In this document: in pieces, positions 1-5,619 of the stretch
Numbering within the stretch: the stretch's first letter is position 1
Layout of the letters: the number at the start of each line of letters is the position of its first letter
Source: Candidatus Kapaibacterium sp.
GTDB taxonomy: Bacteria > Bacteroidota > Ignavibacteria > Kapaibacteriales > UBA961
DNA: 9,563 nt
Assembly: GCA_023253875.1 (NCBI GenBank)
Contig: JALRFC010000048.1
Coordinates: 1 to 9,563, forward strand
Direction: 5' to 3'
Translations under genes and position numbers: made by a program
The notes under the pieces: model-generated
The model's database searches: none
Told to the model about the DNA's origin: nothing
Seen by the model: only the letters and a program-made list of their open reading frames with translations

Positions 1-762
1 TCTGTCGGCATCTCCATCAGTTGCGATTCCAATATCATATTTCCCGGTCTTCATGAGTTCCAAAAATTCATGAAGATTATGCGGAATTGGTTCAGGATGT
101 TTGACTTCACCAAATGTAGGATTTACTTCTGCATGCAATTCAGTGACATTATTCAATACCTTCGGAAGAATATTCTGACCGGCACCATACATTGCATCAA
201 GAAGGACAGAATAGCCTGAATCATTGATCAAATCCAGATCAATTTTCTTTCTGATATAACGCAAGTATGATTCTTGCGCATCGAAAGGTCTGATCATTCT
301 TTCAAGAATATACTCATCAAGGGATTTGGCTGGCGCTTTTGGGATTTTATTTCCCAACTTTTCTAATTCTTTTTCAATCTCTGCTATTTCTTCAGGATAA
401 GCAGGACCACCAAAACGACCTTTCACTTTGAAGCCACTATAGATTGGTGGATTATGACTTGCAGTGATAACAATCCCAAGAATGGAGCCCTTTTGCTTTG
501 TGTGAAAAGAGACTTGAGGAGTTGAAGAAATATCCTGCGTGATATGCACTGTGATACCATGTGATGCGAAGACTCTTGCAGTTTCTTCAGCAAATTCTCG
601 AGACATGAATCTCGTATCATAGCCAATTACGGCGGATGGGTTTTTATCACCAATACGCTTGATATAATTGGCAGTTGCTGTGGCAACAAGGGCAAGATTG
701 TCATAGGTGAAATCTCGCGCGATGATACCGCGCCAACCATCGGTTCCAAAGACAATACTCAT
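1..762 (-). CDS. Phosphoglucomutase/phosphomannomutase family protein, C-terminus cut off by window edge
   Basis: This is the N-terminal 254 residues of an alpha-D-phosphohexomutase, which interconverts hexose 1- and 6-phosphates in the cytoplasm through a phosphoserine intermediate. The start at 762 gives MSIVFGTDGWRG, the usual family opening. TASHNPP at residues 100-106 carries the phosphorylated serine (Ser102), and DGDADR at 249-254 is the metal-binding loop, lying exactly at the window edge. Domain I is therefore complete and domain II nearly so; the sugar-recognition and phosphate-binding domains III and IV are outside the window, so glucose, mannose or glucosamine specificity cannot be decided. 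It lies 39 bp downstream of enolase on the same strand with no visible terminator between them, so cotranscription is likely. The SD is weak. The frame is intact, with no sign of decay. Confidence 0.93.
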   Translation of the reverse strand, partial: MSIVFGTDGWRGIIARDFTYDNLALVATATANYIKRIGDKNPSAVIGYDTRFMSREFAEETARVFASHGITVHITQDISSTPQVSFHTKQKGSILGIVITASHNPPIYSGFKVKGRFGGPAYPEEIAEIEKELEKLGNKIPKAPAKSLDEYILERMIRPFDAQESYLRYIRKKIDLDLINDSGYSVLLDAMYGAGQNILPKVLNNVTELHAEVNPTFGEVKHPEPIPHNLHEFLELMKTGKYDIGIATDGDADR

Positions 763-801
763 ATCAAACCCGCTTCAAATGTGGTGAATCATTGAATTCA
801 A

Positions 802-2082
802 TCAGAGAATCGACATGCCTGCATAGCGTGCTGAACTTCCAAGTTCTTCTTCTATCCTCAGCAATTGATTGTATTTTGCTACTCGATCGGTACGACTAGG
901 CGCACCTGTCTTGATTTGTCCTGCATTGGTTGCAACAGCAATATCGGCAATCGTGACATCTTCTGTTTCTCCGGAACGATGAGAAATAATAGTTCCATAT
1001 TGATGTTCTTTCGCCAATGCAATCGTATGTAATGTTTCGGTTAATGTACCAATTTGATTCACTTTGATCAAAATCGCATTGGCTATATTTTCATCAATTC
1101 CTCTTTGCAAGAATGCCGGGTTTGTCACAAATAGATCATCACCAACAAGCTGAACGCCTTTGTCAGATAATGCTTCTGTCAATTGAGCCCATCCTGCCCA
1201 ATCATTCTCACCCATTCCATCTTCAATGGAGAATAATGGATATTGCTCGCACATAGAAGTGTACCAAGCAACCATTTCCTCAGGCGTTTTGGATGCACCA
1301 CCGGATTTGTACATATGGTATGCACCATCTTTATACATTTCACTCGCTGCAACATCAATCGCCAAAACGATATCTTCGCCAGGTGTATAACCAGCCATCA
1401 CTATTGCATTCATAATCACATCGAATGCTTCTTCATTGGATTTGAGTGATGGAGCAAAGCCACCTTCATCACCAACAGAAGTATTATACTGCATCTTTTT
1501 CAATACTGAACGTAAGGCATGGAATATCTCTGTTCCCATTCTAAGTGCATCAGAAAAGGTATCAGCGCCTACCGGCATCACCATGAATTCCTGAATATCA
1601 ACTGTATTATCAGCATGCTTGCCACCATTCAGGATATTCATCATTGGAACAGGCAAAGTATTGCCGACCATACCTCCCAAATAGCGATATAAAGGCATTC
1701 CATAACTTGCAGCAGCTGCTTTGGCAACAGCCATGGAAACGCCAAGAATTGCATTTGCACCAAGTTTCGATTTATTCGCCGTGCCATCCAAATCGATCAA
1801 TAATTCATCAATCTCAAATTGATCATCGGCTTCCATGTCTTCGAGTGCTTCTGCAATCTCTGTATTGACATTTTCAACGGCTTTTTGTGTCCCTTTGCCT
1901 CCATATCGCGATGCATCTTCATCACGAAGTTCACATGCTTCATGTTCACCTGTGCTTGCTCCGGAAGGAACAGCGGCAGTACCAAAAGAACCATCTTCAA
2001 GTATGACATCAACCTCGATTGTTGGATTCCCTCTTGAGTCCAAGATTTCACGGGCATGGATATCAGCAATGATCGAATTCAT
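802..2082 (-). CDS. eno: Enolase (2-phosphoglycerate hydratase)
   Basis: Enolase interconverts 2-phosphoglycerate and phosphoenolpyruvate in glycolysis and gluconeogenesis; it is cytoplasmic and Mg-dependent. From the ATG at 2082 the product is 426 residues, normal for bacteria, and begins MNSIIADIHAREILDSRGNP as the family does. The frame opens at a TTG (2094), but that adds four residues and leaves no SD, whereas GGAAGG lies just before the ATG. Visible active-site parts are His156 in GGKHADN, Glu206 in GDEGGF, metal ligands Asp243 (AIDVAASE), Glu287 (SIEDG) and Asp315 or Asp316 (VGDDLF), the catalytic lysine Lys340 in ILIKVNQ, and SHRSGETED at 367-375. All expected residues are present. 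A hairpin with a T-run sits about 20 nt upstream of the start, which raises a question about how the gene is transcribed. Confidence 0.98.
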   Translation of the reverse strand: MNSIIADIHAREILDSRGNPTIEVDVILEDGSFGTAAVPSGASTGEHEACELRDEDASRYGGKGTQKAVENVNTEIAEALEDMEADDQFEIDELLIDLDGTANKSKLGANAILGVSMAVAKAAAASYGMPLYRYLGGMVGNTLPVPMMNILNGGKHADNTVDIQEFMVMPVGADTFSDALRMGTEIFHALRSVLKKMQYNTSVGDEGGFAPSLKSNEEAFDVIMNAIVMAGYTPGEDIVLAIDVAASEMYKDGAYHMYKSGGASKTPEEMVAWYTSMCEQYPLFSIEDGMGENDWAGWAQLTEALSDKGVQLVGDDLFVTNPAFLQRGIDENIANAILIKVNQIGTLTETLHTIALAKEHQYGTIISHRSGETEDVTIADIAVATNAGQIKTGAPSRTDRVAKYNQLLRIEEELGSSARYAGMSIL

Positions 2083-2084
2083 AT

Positions 2085-2092
2085 TTCCTTCC
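2085..2092 (-). promoter_or_regulatory. Ribosome binding site deciding the enolase start
   Basis: On the minus strand GGAAGGAA lies 2-4 nt before the ATG at 2082. It favours this ATG over the TTG at 2094, which would place the SD inside the coding sequence. The spacing is short but workable. Confidence 0.5.
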
Positions 2093-2102
2093 AATAGTTG
2101 AG

Positions 2103-2137
2103 AAAAAAGGCAACCGTTGACAAAGCAATGGTCGCCC
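2103..2137 (-). terminator. Rho-independent terminator (or attenuator) after the thioredoxin/dehydratase genes
   Basis: Read on the minus strand, GGCGACCATTG pairs with CAACGGTTGCC around the loop CTTTGT. The 11-bp stem has one G-U pair and one A-C mismatch, and it is followed directly by six T. The arms are 2126-2136 and 2109-2119, the T-run 2103-2108. It lies 25 bp past the dehydratase stop, as expected for a terminator of the upstream genes. It also ends only about 20 nt before the enolase ATG, leaving no room for an enolase promoter after it, so partial read-through or attenuation is possible. Confidence 0.65.
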
Positions 2138-2162
2138 TTATGGATGATTTGATAATGGCATA

Positions 2163-2456
2163 TTAGAGACTAATTGCATCAATTTTGGAGGCAAGTTCCA
2201 TATCAAGCATTGTGAGCCCGCCTTTATCATGTGTGCTGATTGATACATCTAGTTTATTCCAACCATAGAGTCGGAGTTCAGGATGATGGTCCATAGCTTC
2301 GGCATGAATTGCAATTGCATTCATGAATCCCATGGCCGAGACAAAATCATGAAGAATAATTGTCCTCATGATATTCTTTCCATCAGACTTCCACAAAGGC
2401 AATAATTCCAAGTGATTGCGTATCGCTTCCTCAGAGAGAAGATCGGGTCTGCTCAT
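2163..2456 (-). CDS. Pterin-4a-carbinolamine dehydratase (PCD/DCoH family)
   Basis: The enzyme dehydrates 4a-hydroxytetrahydrobiopterin, recycling the pterin cofactor of aromatic amino acid hydroxylases; some bacterial members instead support molybdopterin or folate metabolism. The 97-residue product has the family core: HAEAMDHHPEL at 51-61 with His57 and His58, the aromatic Trp66, and STHDKGGLT at 74-82 with His76. These match the three catalytic histidines of characterised PCDs. The ATG at 2456 is preferred because GGAG lies 8 nt upstream; the longer TTG frame from 2474 overlaps the thioredoxin stop and adds residues the family lacks. Its start is 14 nt after the thioredoxin stop, so the two genes are very probably cotranscribed. 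No aromatic hydroxylase is visible in the window, so the physiological substrate is unknown. Confidence 0.9.
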   Translation of the reverse strand: MSRPDLLSEEAIRNHLELLPLWKSDGKNIMRTIILHDFVSAMGFMNAIAIHAEAMDHHPELRLYGWNKLDVSISTHDKGGLTMLDMELASKIDAISL

Positions 2457-2468
2457 GGAGACTTCTCC
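2457..2468 (-). promoter_or_regulatory. SD of the dehydratase gene inside a small inverted repeat
   Basis: On the minus strand GGAGAAGTCTCC lies directly before the ATG at 2456 and just after the thioredoxin stop. GGAG is the SD. It can pair with CTCC to form a 4-bp stem with an AAGT loop, hiding the SD until a ribosome finishing thioredoxin opens it. The pairing is seen in the sequence; the coupling is inferred. Confidence 0.45.
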
Positions 2469-2470
2469 AA

Positions 2471-2797
2471 TCAATTCATATGGGCTTCAAGGCGCTCTGT
2501 TATATATGGTTTGCCAACGGCACCGATAATTGTATCAACCAATTGTCCACCCTTGAAGATCAATATCGTGGGAATGGAACGAATACCGAATTTCTCAGCG
2601 GCTTGTTGATTATTGTCAACATCAAGTTTACCAATAACTGCCTTTCCATCATAGTCTTTTGCAAGATCTTCGATGATAGGAGCAATCATGCGACATGGTC
2701 CGCACCATGTTGCCCAGAAATCAACCAATACCGGTTTATCGGAATTCAAAACTTCTGCTTCGAAATTCTCATCGGTGATATGCAGTGGTTGTGACAT
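2471..2797 (-). CDS. trxA: Thioredoxin
   Basis: This is a small cytoplasmic dithiol oxidoreductase that reduces protein disulfides with electrons from thioredoxin reductase. From the ATG at 2797 it is 108 residues, the classic length, and residue numbers coincide with E. coli Trx1: buried Asp26, the WCGPC active site with Cys32 and Cys35, and cis-Pro76 in the SIPT turn. The conserved GKLDVDNN strand follows the active-site helix. The frame extends upstream to a TTG at 2842, but the 15 added residues have no counterpart in the family and include no signal peptide or membrane segment. The SD before the ATG is weak (AGGT about 8 nt away). The pterin dehydratase follows after 14 nt, and a terminator-like hairpin follows that gene. 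Confidence 0.96.
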   Translation of the reverse strand: MSQPLHITDENFEAEVLNSDKPVLVDFWATWCGPCRMIAPIIEDLAKDYDGKAVIGKLDVDNNQQAAEKFGIRSIPTILIFKGGQLVDTIIGAVGKPYITERLEAHMN

Positions 2798-2839
2798 ATG
2801 TAAGTACCTATCGATTATGTTTTGGAAATGTGATGACTG

Positions 2840-2847
2840 CAAAACTA
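2840..2847 (-). promoter_or_regulatory. Candidate -7 element (TAGTTTTG) for thioredoxin
   Basis: On the minus strand TAGTTTTG fits the Bacteroidota -7 consensus TAnnTTTG and lies about 40 bp before the thioredoxin ATG. No good -33 TTG is found at the usual 19-21 bp distance. An alternative sigma70-like pair further upstream (TTTGCC, 16 bp, TAGGAT) is also possible. Confidence 0.3.
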
Positions 2848-2939
2848 CTAAAAAATCCTATCGAACATGATGATTTGGCAAAGCGTGTAGAGCATTTTTT
2901 CATAAATGATTGACAATTCTTTACAATACAGACTCCTTC

Positions 2940-4112
2940 TCATGAGTTCTGTATCTTTAGAAGTCGTTCTGCGGCTGATTCCAATACTTGATTCGACTTA
3001 CAGAAACAGAATCTTACATAATTTCCGGCTCTTTCGGGCCTGAGATAAAATCCGGTACTTGGTATGCAAGCAATTCCGATTTCTTTAATCATCCAATTAG
3101 TGAATGCTTTCACATTTGGGAATGGAAATTCTGATGTATCTGCCATGATGAAATATGCGCCTTGCGGGATGATTGGATAGAGTCCAGCCGTAGACAATGC
3201 ATGGGCAAGAAAGTCTCTTTTATCTCTATACATTTCAGTGAGTTGCGAAAAATATACATCAGGCAAGTCGAGTGCGGCCGCGGCAGCACTTTGGAATGGA
3301 GTTGAGGTAGAAAACACCGTATATTGATGAACATTGCGAATTGGGATTTGAAGCTCCTCCGGAGCTATGATCCAACCGATTTTCCATCCTGTAAAGGAAA
3401 AGGATTTTCCCAGACTGGAAATGGTGATTGTTCTATGCTTCATATCAGGCAAAGAGCGCATTTGAACATGACCTACCGGATCGAAGCAAATGTGTTCATA
3501 TACTTCGTCCATAATTGCCAGTACATTGAATTCTTGGCACATATCCGCAATGAATCCAAGCTCCAATTGGGTGAACATCATACCTGTGGGATTATGCGGG
3601 GTATTGATGATGATGGCCTTAGTTTTTACCGAAAAGGCTTCACGCAATTCATGATGATTGAATTTGAAAATTGGTTCATGCAATGTAACCGGCACCGGAA
3701 TGCCACCCGCCATGCGAATCACCGGAACATAAGAGTCATAACAAGGTTCAAAGACTATGACTTCATCACCAGGATTGATGAATGCCAATAGTGTTGAAAG
3801 CAAACCTTCAGTAGCACCTGTTGTCACCGTAATTTCTCTGTCCGGATCTATTTCATGGAAATAAAACCTAGTTTGATGTCTAGCAATCGCTCTTCTCAAG
3901 GATTGCATGCCAATCATTGGAGCATATTGATTATTCCCCGAAGCGATTGATTCCATTGCAATACGTTTAATTTCAAGTGGCCCGTCAAAATCAGGAAAAC
4001 CTTGCCCCAAATTGATGGCATTGTGTTCCTGGGCCAATTGAGTGATCTCCGAGAAAATGGTCATCCCCATTCCTTCGACTCGATCTGCATGTAAATGTGA
4101 CTTATGAGACAT
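2940..4112 (-). CDS. PLP-dependent aminotransferase, methionine/kynurenine type (YbdL-like)
   Basis: This is a class I/II aminotransferase of fold type I, 390 residues, starting at the ATG at 4112. NQYAPMIGMQSLRRAIA (61-77), TVTTGATEGL (95-104), YDSYVPVI (125-132) and NTPHNPTG (170-177) resemble E. coli YbdL and glutamine transaminase K/kynurenine aminotransferases. PLP contacts are Asn174, Asp202 and Tyr205 in MDEVYEH, and the Schiff-base lysine Lys236 in SSLGKSFSFTGWK. Arg367 in NYVRFCF is the expected carboxylate-binding arginine. Such enzymes use methionine, glutamine or aromatic amino acids and often complete methionine salvage by transaminating the 4-methylthio-2-oxobutanoate couple; the exact substrate cannot be read from sequence. 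The start is 5 nt after the TerC stop with no SD, suggesting translational coupling. No clear terminator follows the stop. Confidence 0.93.
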   Translation of the reverse strand: MSHKSHLHADRVEGMGMTIFSEITQLAQEHNAINLGQGFPDFDGPLEIKRIAMESIASGNNQYAPMIGMQSLRRAIARHQTRFYFHEIDPDREITVTTGATEGLLSTLLAFINPGDEVIVFEPCYDSYVPVIRMAGGIPVPVTLHEPIFKFNHHELREAFSVKTKAIIINTPHNPTGMMFTQLELGFIADMCQEFNVLAIMDEVYEHICFDPVGHVQMRSLPDMKHRTITISSLGKSFSFTGWKIGWIIAPEELQIPIRNVHQYTVFSTSTPFQSAAAAALDLPDVYFSQLTEMYRDKRDFLAHALSTAGLYPIIPQGAYFIMADTSEFPFPNVKAFTNWMIKEIGIACIPSTGFYLRPERAGNYVRFCFCKSNQVLESAAERLLKIQNS

Positions 4113-4117
4113 GGTTA

Positions 4118-4861
4118 TTATCGCAAATGAACAGGAGGATTATGCGTTTTTTTGCGCAAACGAATATTGAGTGTTTCCACGAGTAATGAGAATGTCATTG
4201 CAGAATAGATATATCCTTTGGGCACATGCACACCAAATCCTTCCACAAATAGCGTCAAACCTACCATTAAAAGGAAGGACAATGCCAGAATCTTGAGTGT
4301 TGGATGCTTTTCCACGAATGCACTGATTGCAGAGGCAGATAGCAACATGATTGTCAAAGCGATAACGATTGCAGCCACCATGATGGGAATATGATTGGCA
4401 AGTCCTATCGCCGTAATCACCGAATCCAATGAAAAGATGAGGTCAATCAAGAGGATTTGACCAATTACCAAGAAAAATGCGCTCTTTGCAACAATCCCCT
4501 TCTTGGACTCAGATTGGTCGCCTTCCAATTTTGAATGTATCTCTAGTGTACTTTTTGCCAGCAAAAACAGTCCTCCAAACATCATAATGAGGTCTCTTCC
4601 CGAAAAGTCATGACCAATCATTGAGAATAGCGGATATGTCAAACCTGCAAGGTAGGAAATGCTCATTAATAAGAGAAAACGCAAGATCAATGCACCTATC
4701 ACCCATATTCTACGTGCTTTTGCATGTTGTTCAAGTGGTAGTTTGCCGATGATGATAGACACGAATATGACATTGTCAATTCCTAGTGCAATCTCCAATA
4801 GCGATAAAGTCAATACACTGAATAGCCCCTCGGGAGTTAGAAAAACCTGTAGAATTTCCAT
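4118..4861 (-). CDS. TerC-family integral membrane protein (YgdQ-like)
   Basis: The 247-residue polytopic inner-membrane protein has about seven hydrophobic segments (near 11-38, 52-75, 88-106, 125-150, 156-182, 190-208 and 215-232). Family signatures are EIALGIDNVIF at 23-33 and DLIFSLDSVITAIG at 140-153, an internal pair carrying membrane-embedded acidic residues, and the closing VEGFGVHVPKGYIYS at 207-220. TerC proteins are linked to tellurite resistance, and several members export manganese or help metal loading of exported enzymes; this member's substrate is not known. It lacks the CBS and CorC domains of the longer relatives. The ATG at 4861 is chosen over a TTG at 4882 because the protein then begins as its relatives do. 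It heads a two-gene unit with the aminotransferase and is divergent from the sigma factor. Confidence 0.9.
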   Translation of the reverse strand: MEILQVFLTPEGLFSVLTLSLLEIALGIDNVIFVSIIIGKLPLEQHAKARRIWVIGALILRFLLLMSISYLAGLTYPLFSMIGHDFSGRDLIMMFGGLFLLAKSTLEIHSKLEGDQSESKKGIVAKSAFFLVIGQILLIDLIFSLDSVITAIGLANHIPIMVAAIVIALTIMLLSASAISAFVEKHPTLKILALSFLLMVGLTLFVEGFGVHVPKGYIYSAMTFSLLVETLNIRLRKKTHNPPVHLR

Positions 4862-4900
4862 GAATGATGTCTCAAATATCAAAAAAACAATGTAATTCCT

Positions 4901-4913
4901 CTATCAAAGATAG
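4901..4913. promoter_or_regulatory. Palindrome overlapping candidate -7 box of the terC-like gene
   Basis: CTATC-AAA-GATAG is a perfect 5-bp inverted repeat. The minus-strand TATCTTTG inside it (4912-4905) matches TAnnTTTG and lies about 44 bp before the TerC ATG, so a repressor binding here would cover the promoter. The -33 side is poor (TTTTCG at 4936-4931). Confidence 0.3.
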
Positions 4914-4969
4914 CAAAGCGGTTGATGAGTCGAAAACACTCAATATTTCCATCAATGTACAGCAAATCG

Positions 4970-4999
4970 TTGAAACAGTGTACAAGTATGAAGTATATG
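4970..4999 (+). promoter_or_regulatory. Candidate sigma70-like promoter for the ECF sigma operon
   Basis: TTGAAA and TATATG are separated by 18 bp and lie 45-74 bp before the sigma ATG. The TGAAAC core also resembles an ECF -35 element, which would fit autoregulation, but no convincing ECF -10 partner is seen. The TGTACA boxes lie just outside the -35 hexamer (4956-4961) and between the hexamers (4979-4984). Confidence 0.3.
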
Positions 5000-5013
5000 C
5001 TATGAAATGTAAC

Positions 5014-5021
5014 TAAATTTG
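5014..5021 (+). promoter_or_regulatory. Candidate Bacteroidota-type -7 box (TAAATTTG)
   Basis: TAAATTTG fits TAnnTTTG exactly. No TTG occurs 19-21 bp upstream, and transcription from here would leave a leader of only some 15 nt before the sigma ATG. Confidence 0.25.
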
Positions 5022-5043
5022 CATCACATTGTTACTGAAGCGT

Positions 5044-5610
5044 ATGAACAAATATCCGGCTGAGTTGTCCGATATAGAACTGTATGCCGCATTGAAATTG
5101 GAAAAGTCGATTTCAGAGAAGGCATTTGCGGAATTATACGCCCGATATTCCCCCCGGATATTTGCATATTGTCGGAGAATATTGGGTGATTATGATCGTG
5201 CGCAGGATGCATTCCAAGAGACATTTGTCAAATTCTACAATAGCGCACAACAAGAAAGAGAAATGACCAATGTTCCTGCATATCTTCTGCGTATTGCTCG
5301 GAATTTATGCTTAAACATGCAAAGAAGCGACAAAGGCCATACTTCACTTGAAGAATATCATTTGCCATCTTCAATTGATATGTCACTTGATAAACAAGAA
5401 TTGCTTGGTTTGATTACGAAAGCAATGGAAACACTACCGCTTGAGTATAAAGAGGCCTTTATTTTACGAGAATATGAAGGCTTGAGCTATCAAGAAATTG
5501 CAGAAATAACAGTGACTTCTCTGTCTACGGTCAAAATCAGGATTTTTAGAGCAAAGCAGAAGATCAGAGATATTTTGTCGCCATATATAGCAGATATCTC
5601 AAAACACTGA
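5044..5610 (+). CDS. RNA polymerase ECF-type (sigma-70 family) sigma factor
   Basis: This 188-residue cytoplasmic protein directs RNA polymerase to a dedicated promoter set. It has only the sigma2 and sigma4 regions typical of ECF factors. Sigma2 spans about 25-95, with AFAELYARYSPRIFAYC (27-43), the core-binding DRAQDAFQETFVKFY (51-65) and AYLLRIARNLCLN (79-91). Sigma4 spans about 122-178, with LPLEYKEAFILREYEGLSY (131-149) and the helix-turn-helix YQEIAEITVTSLSTVKIRI (149-167). The frame opens at a TTG at 5029, but the ATG at 5044 gives the more usual start; neither has a strong SD. A membrane-anchored anti-sigma-like protein starts 9 nt downstream, so it is likely held inactive at the inner membrane until an envelope signal frees it. 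No C-terminal extension is present. Confidence 0.95.
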   Translation: MNKYPAELSDIELYAALKLEKSISEKAFAELYARYSPRIFAYCRRILGDYDRAQDAFQETFVKFYNSAQQEREMTNVPAYLLRIARNLCLNMQRSDKGHTSLEEYHLPSSIDMSLDKQELLGLITKAMETLPLEYKEAFILREYEGLSYQEIAEITVTSLSTVKIRIFRAKQKIRDILSPYIADISKH

Positions 5611-5619
5611 ATTCAATAG

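Larger units (their letters stand above)
4862..5043. promoter_or_regulatory. Divergent intergenic control region between terC-like gene and ECF sigma gene
   Basis: The 182-bp AT-rich region has no coding frame of its own and must hold the promoters for both halves of the window. Visible motifs are TATCTTTG on the minus strand (4912-4905), TAAATTTG on the plus strand (5014-5021), the palindrome CTATCaaaGATAG (4901-4913), two copies of TGTACA (4956-4961 and 4979-4984), and TTGAAA (4970-4975) with TATATG (4994-4999) 18 bp later. Each is weak alone. Confidence 0.6.

Noticed and set aside
423..626. Minus-strand 67-codon open frame
   Set aside because: It lies inside the phosphomutase coding sequence in another frame, and its translation has no recognisable pattern.
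791..802. Perfect 12-bp palindrome ATTGAATTCAAT between enolase and the phosphomutase
   Set aside because: AT-rich, includes an EcoRI-type core, and a similar string recurs at 5608-5617; there is no T-run or other sign of a terminator or operator, so chance is likely.
2480..2794. Plus-strand 104-codon open frame opposite thioredoxin
   Set aside because: It is antisense to a gene with an intact WCGPC site and has no family pattern or SD of its own.
2910..2933. TTGACA on the plus strand as a -35 element
   Set aside because: There is no matching -10 about 17 bp later, and no plus-strand gene follows.
2843..2939. Possible terminator after the aminotransferase
   Set aside because: The partial inverted repeat around 2909-2928 pairs poorly and has no following T-run on the minus strand.
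3324..3791. Plus-strand 155-codon open frame opposite the aminotransferase
   Set aside because: It is a shadow of a well-supported gene with conserved catalytic residues on the other strand; the composition looks unlike a protein.
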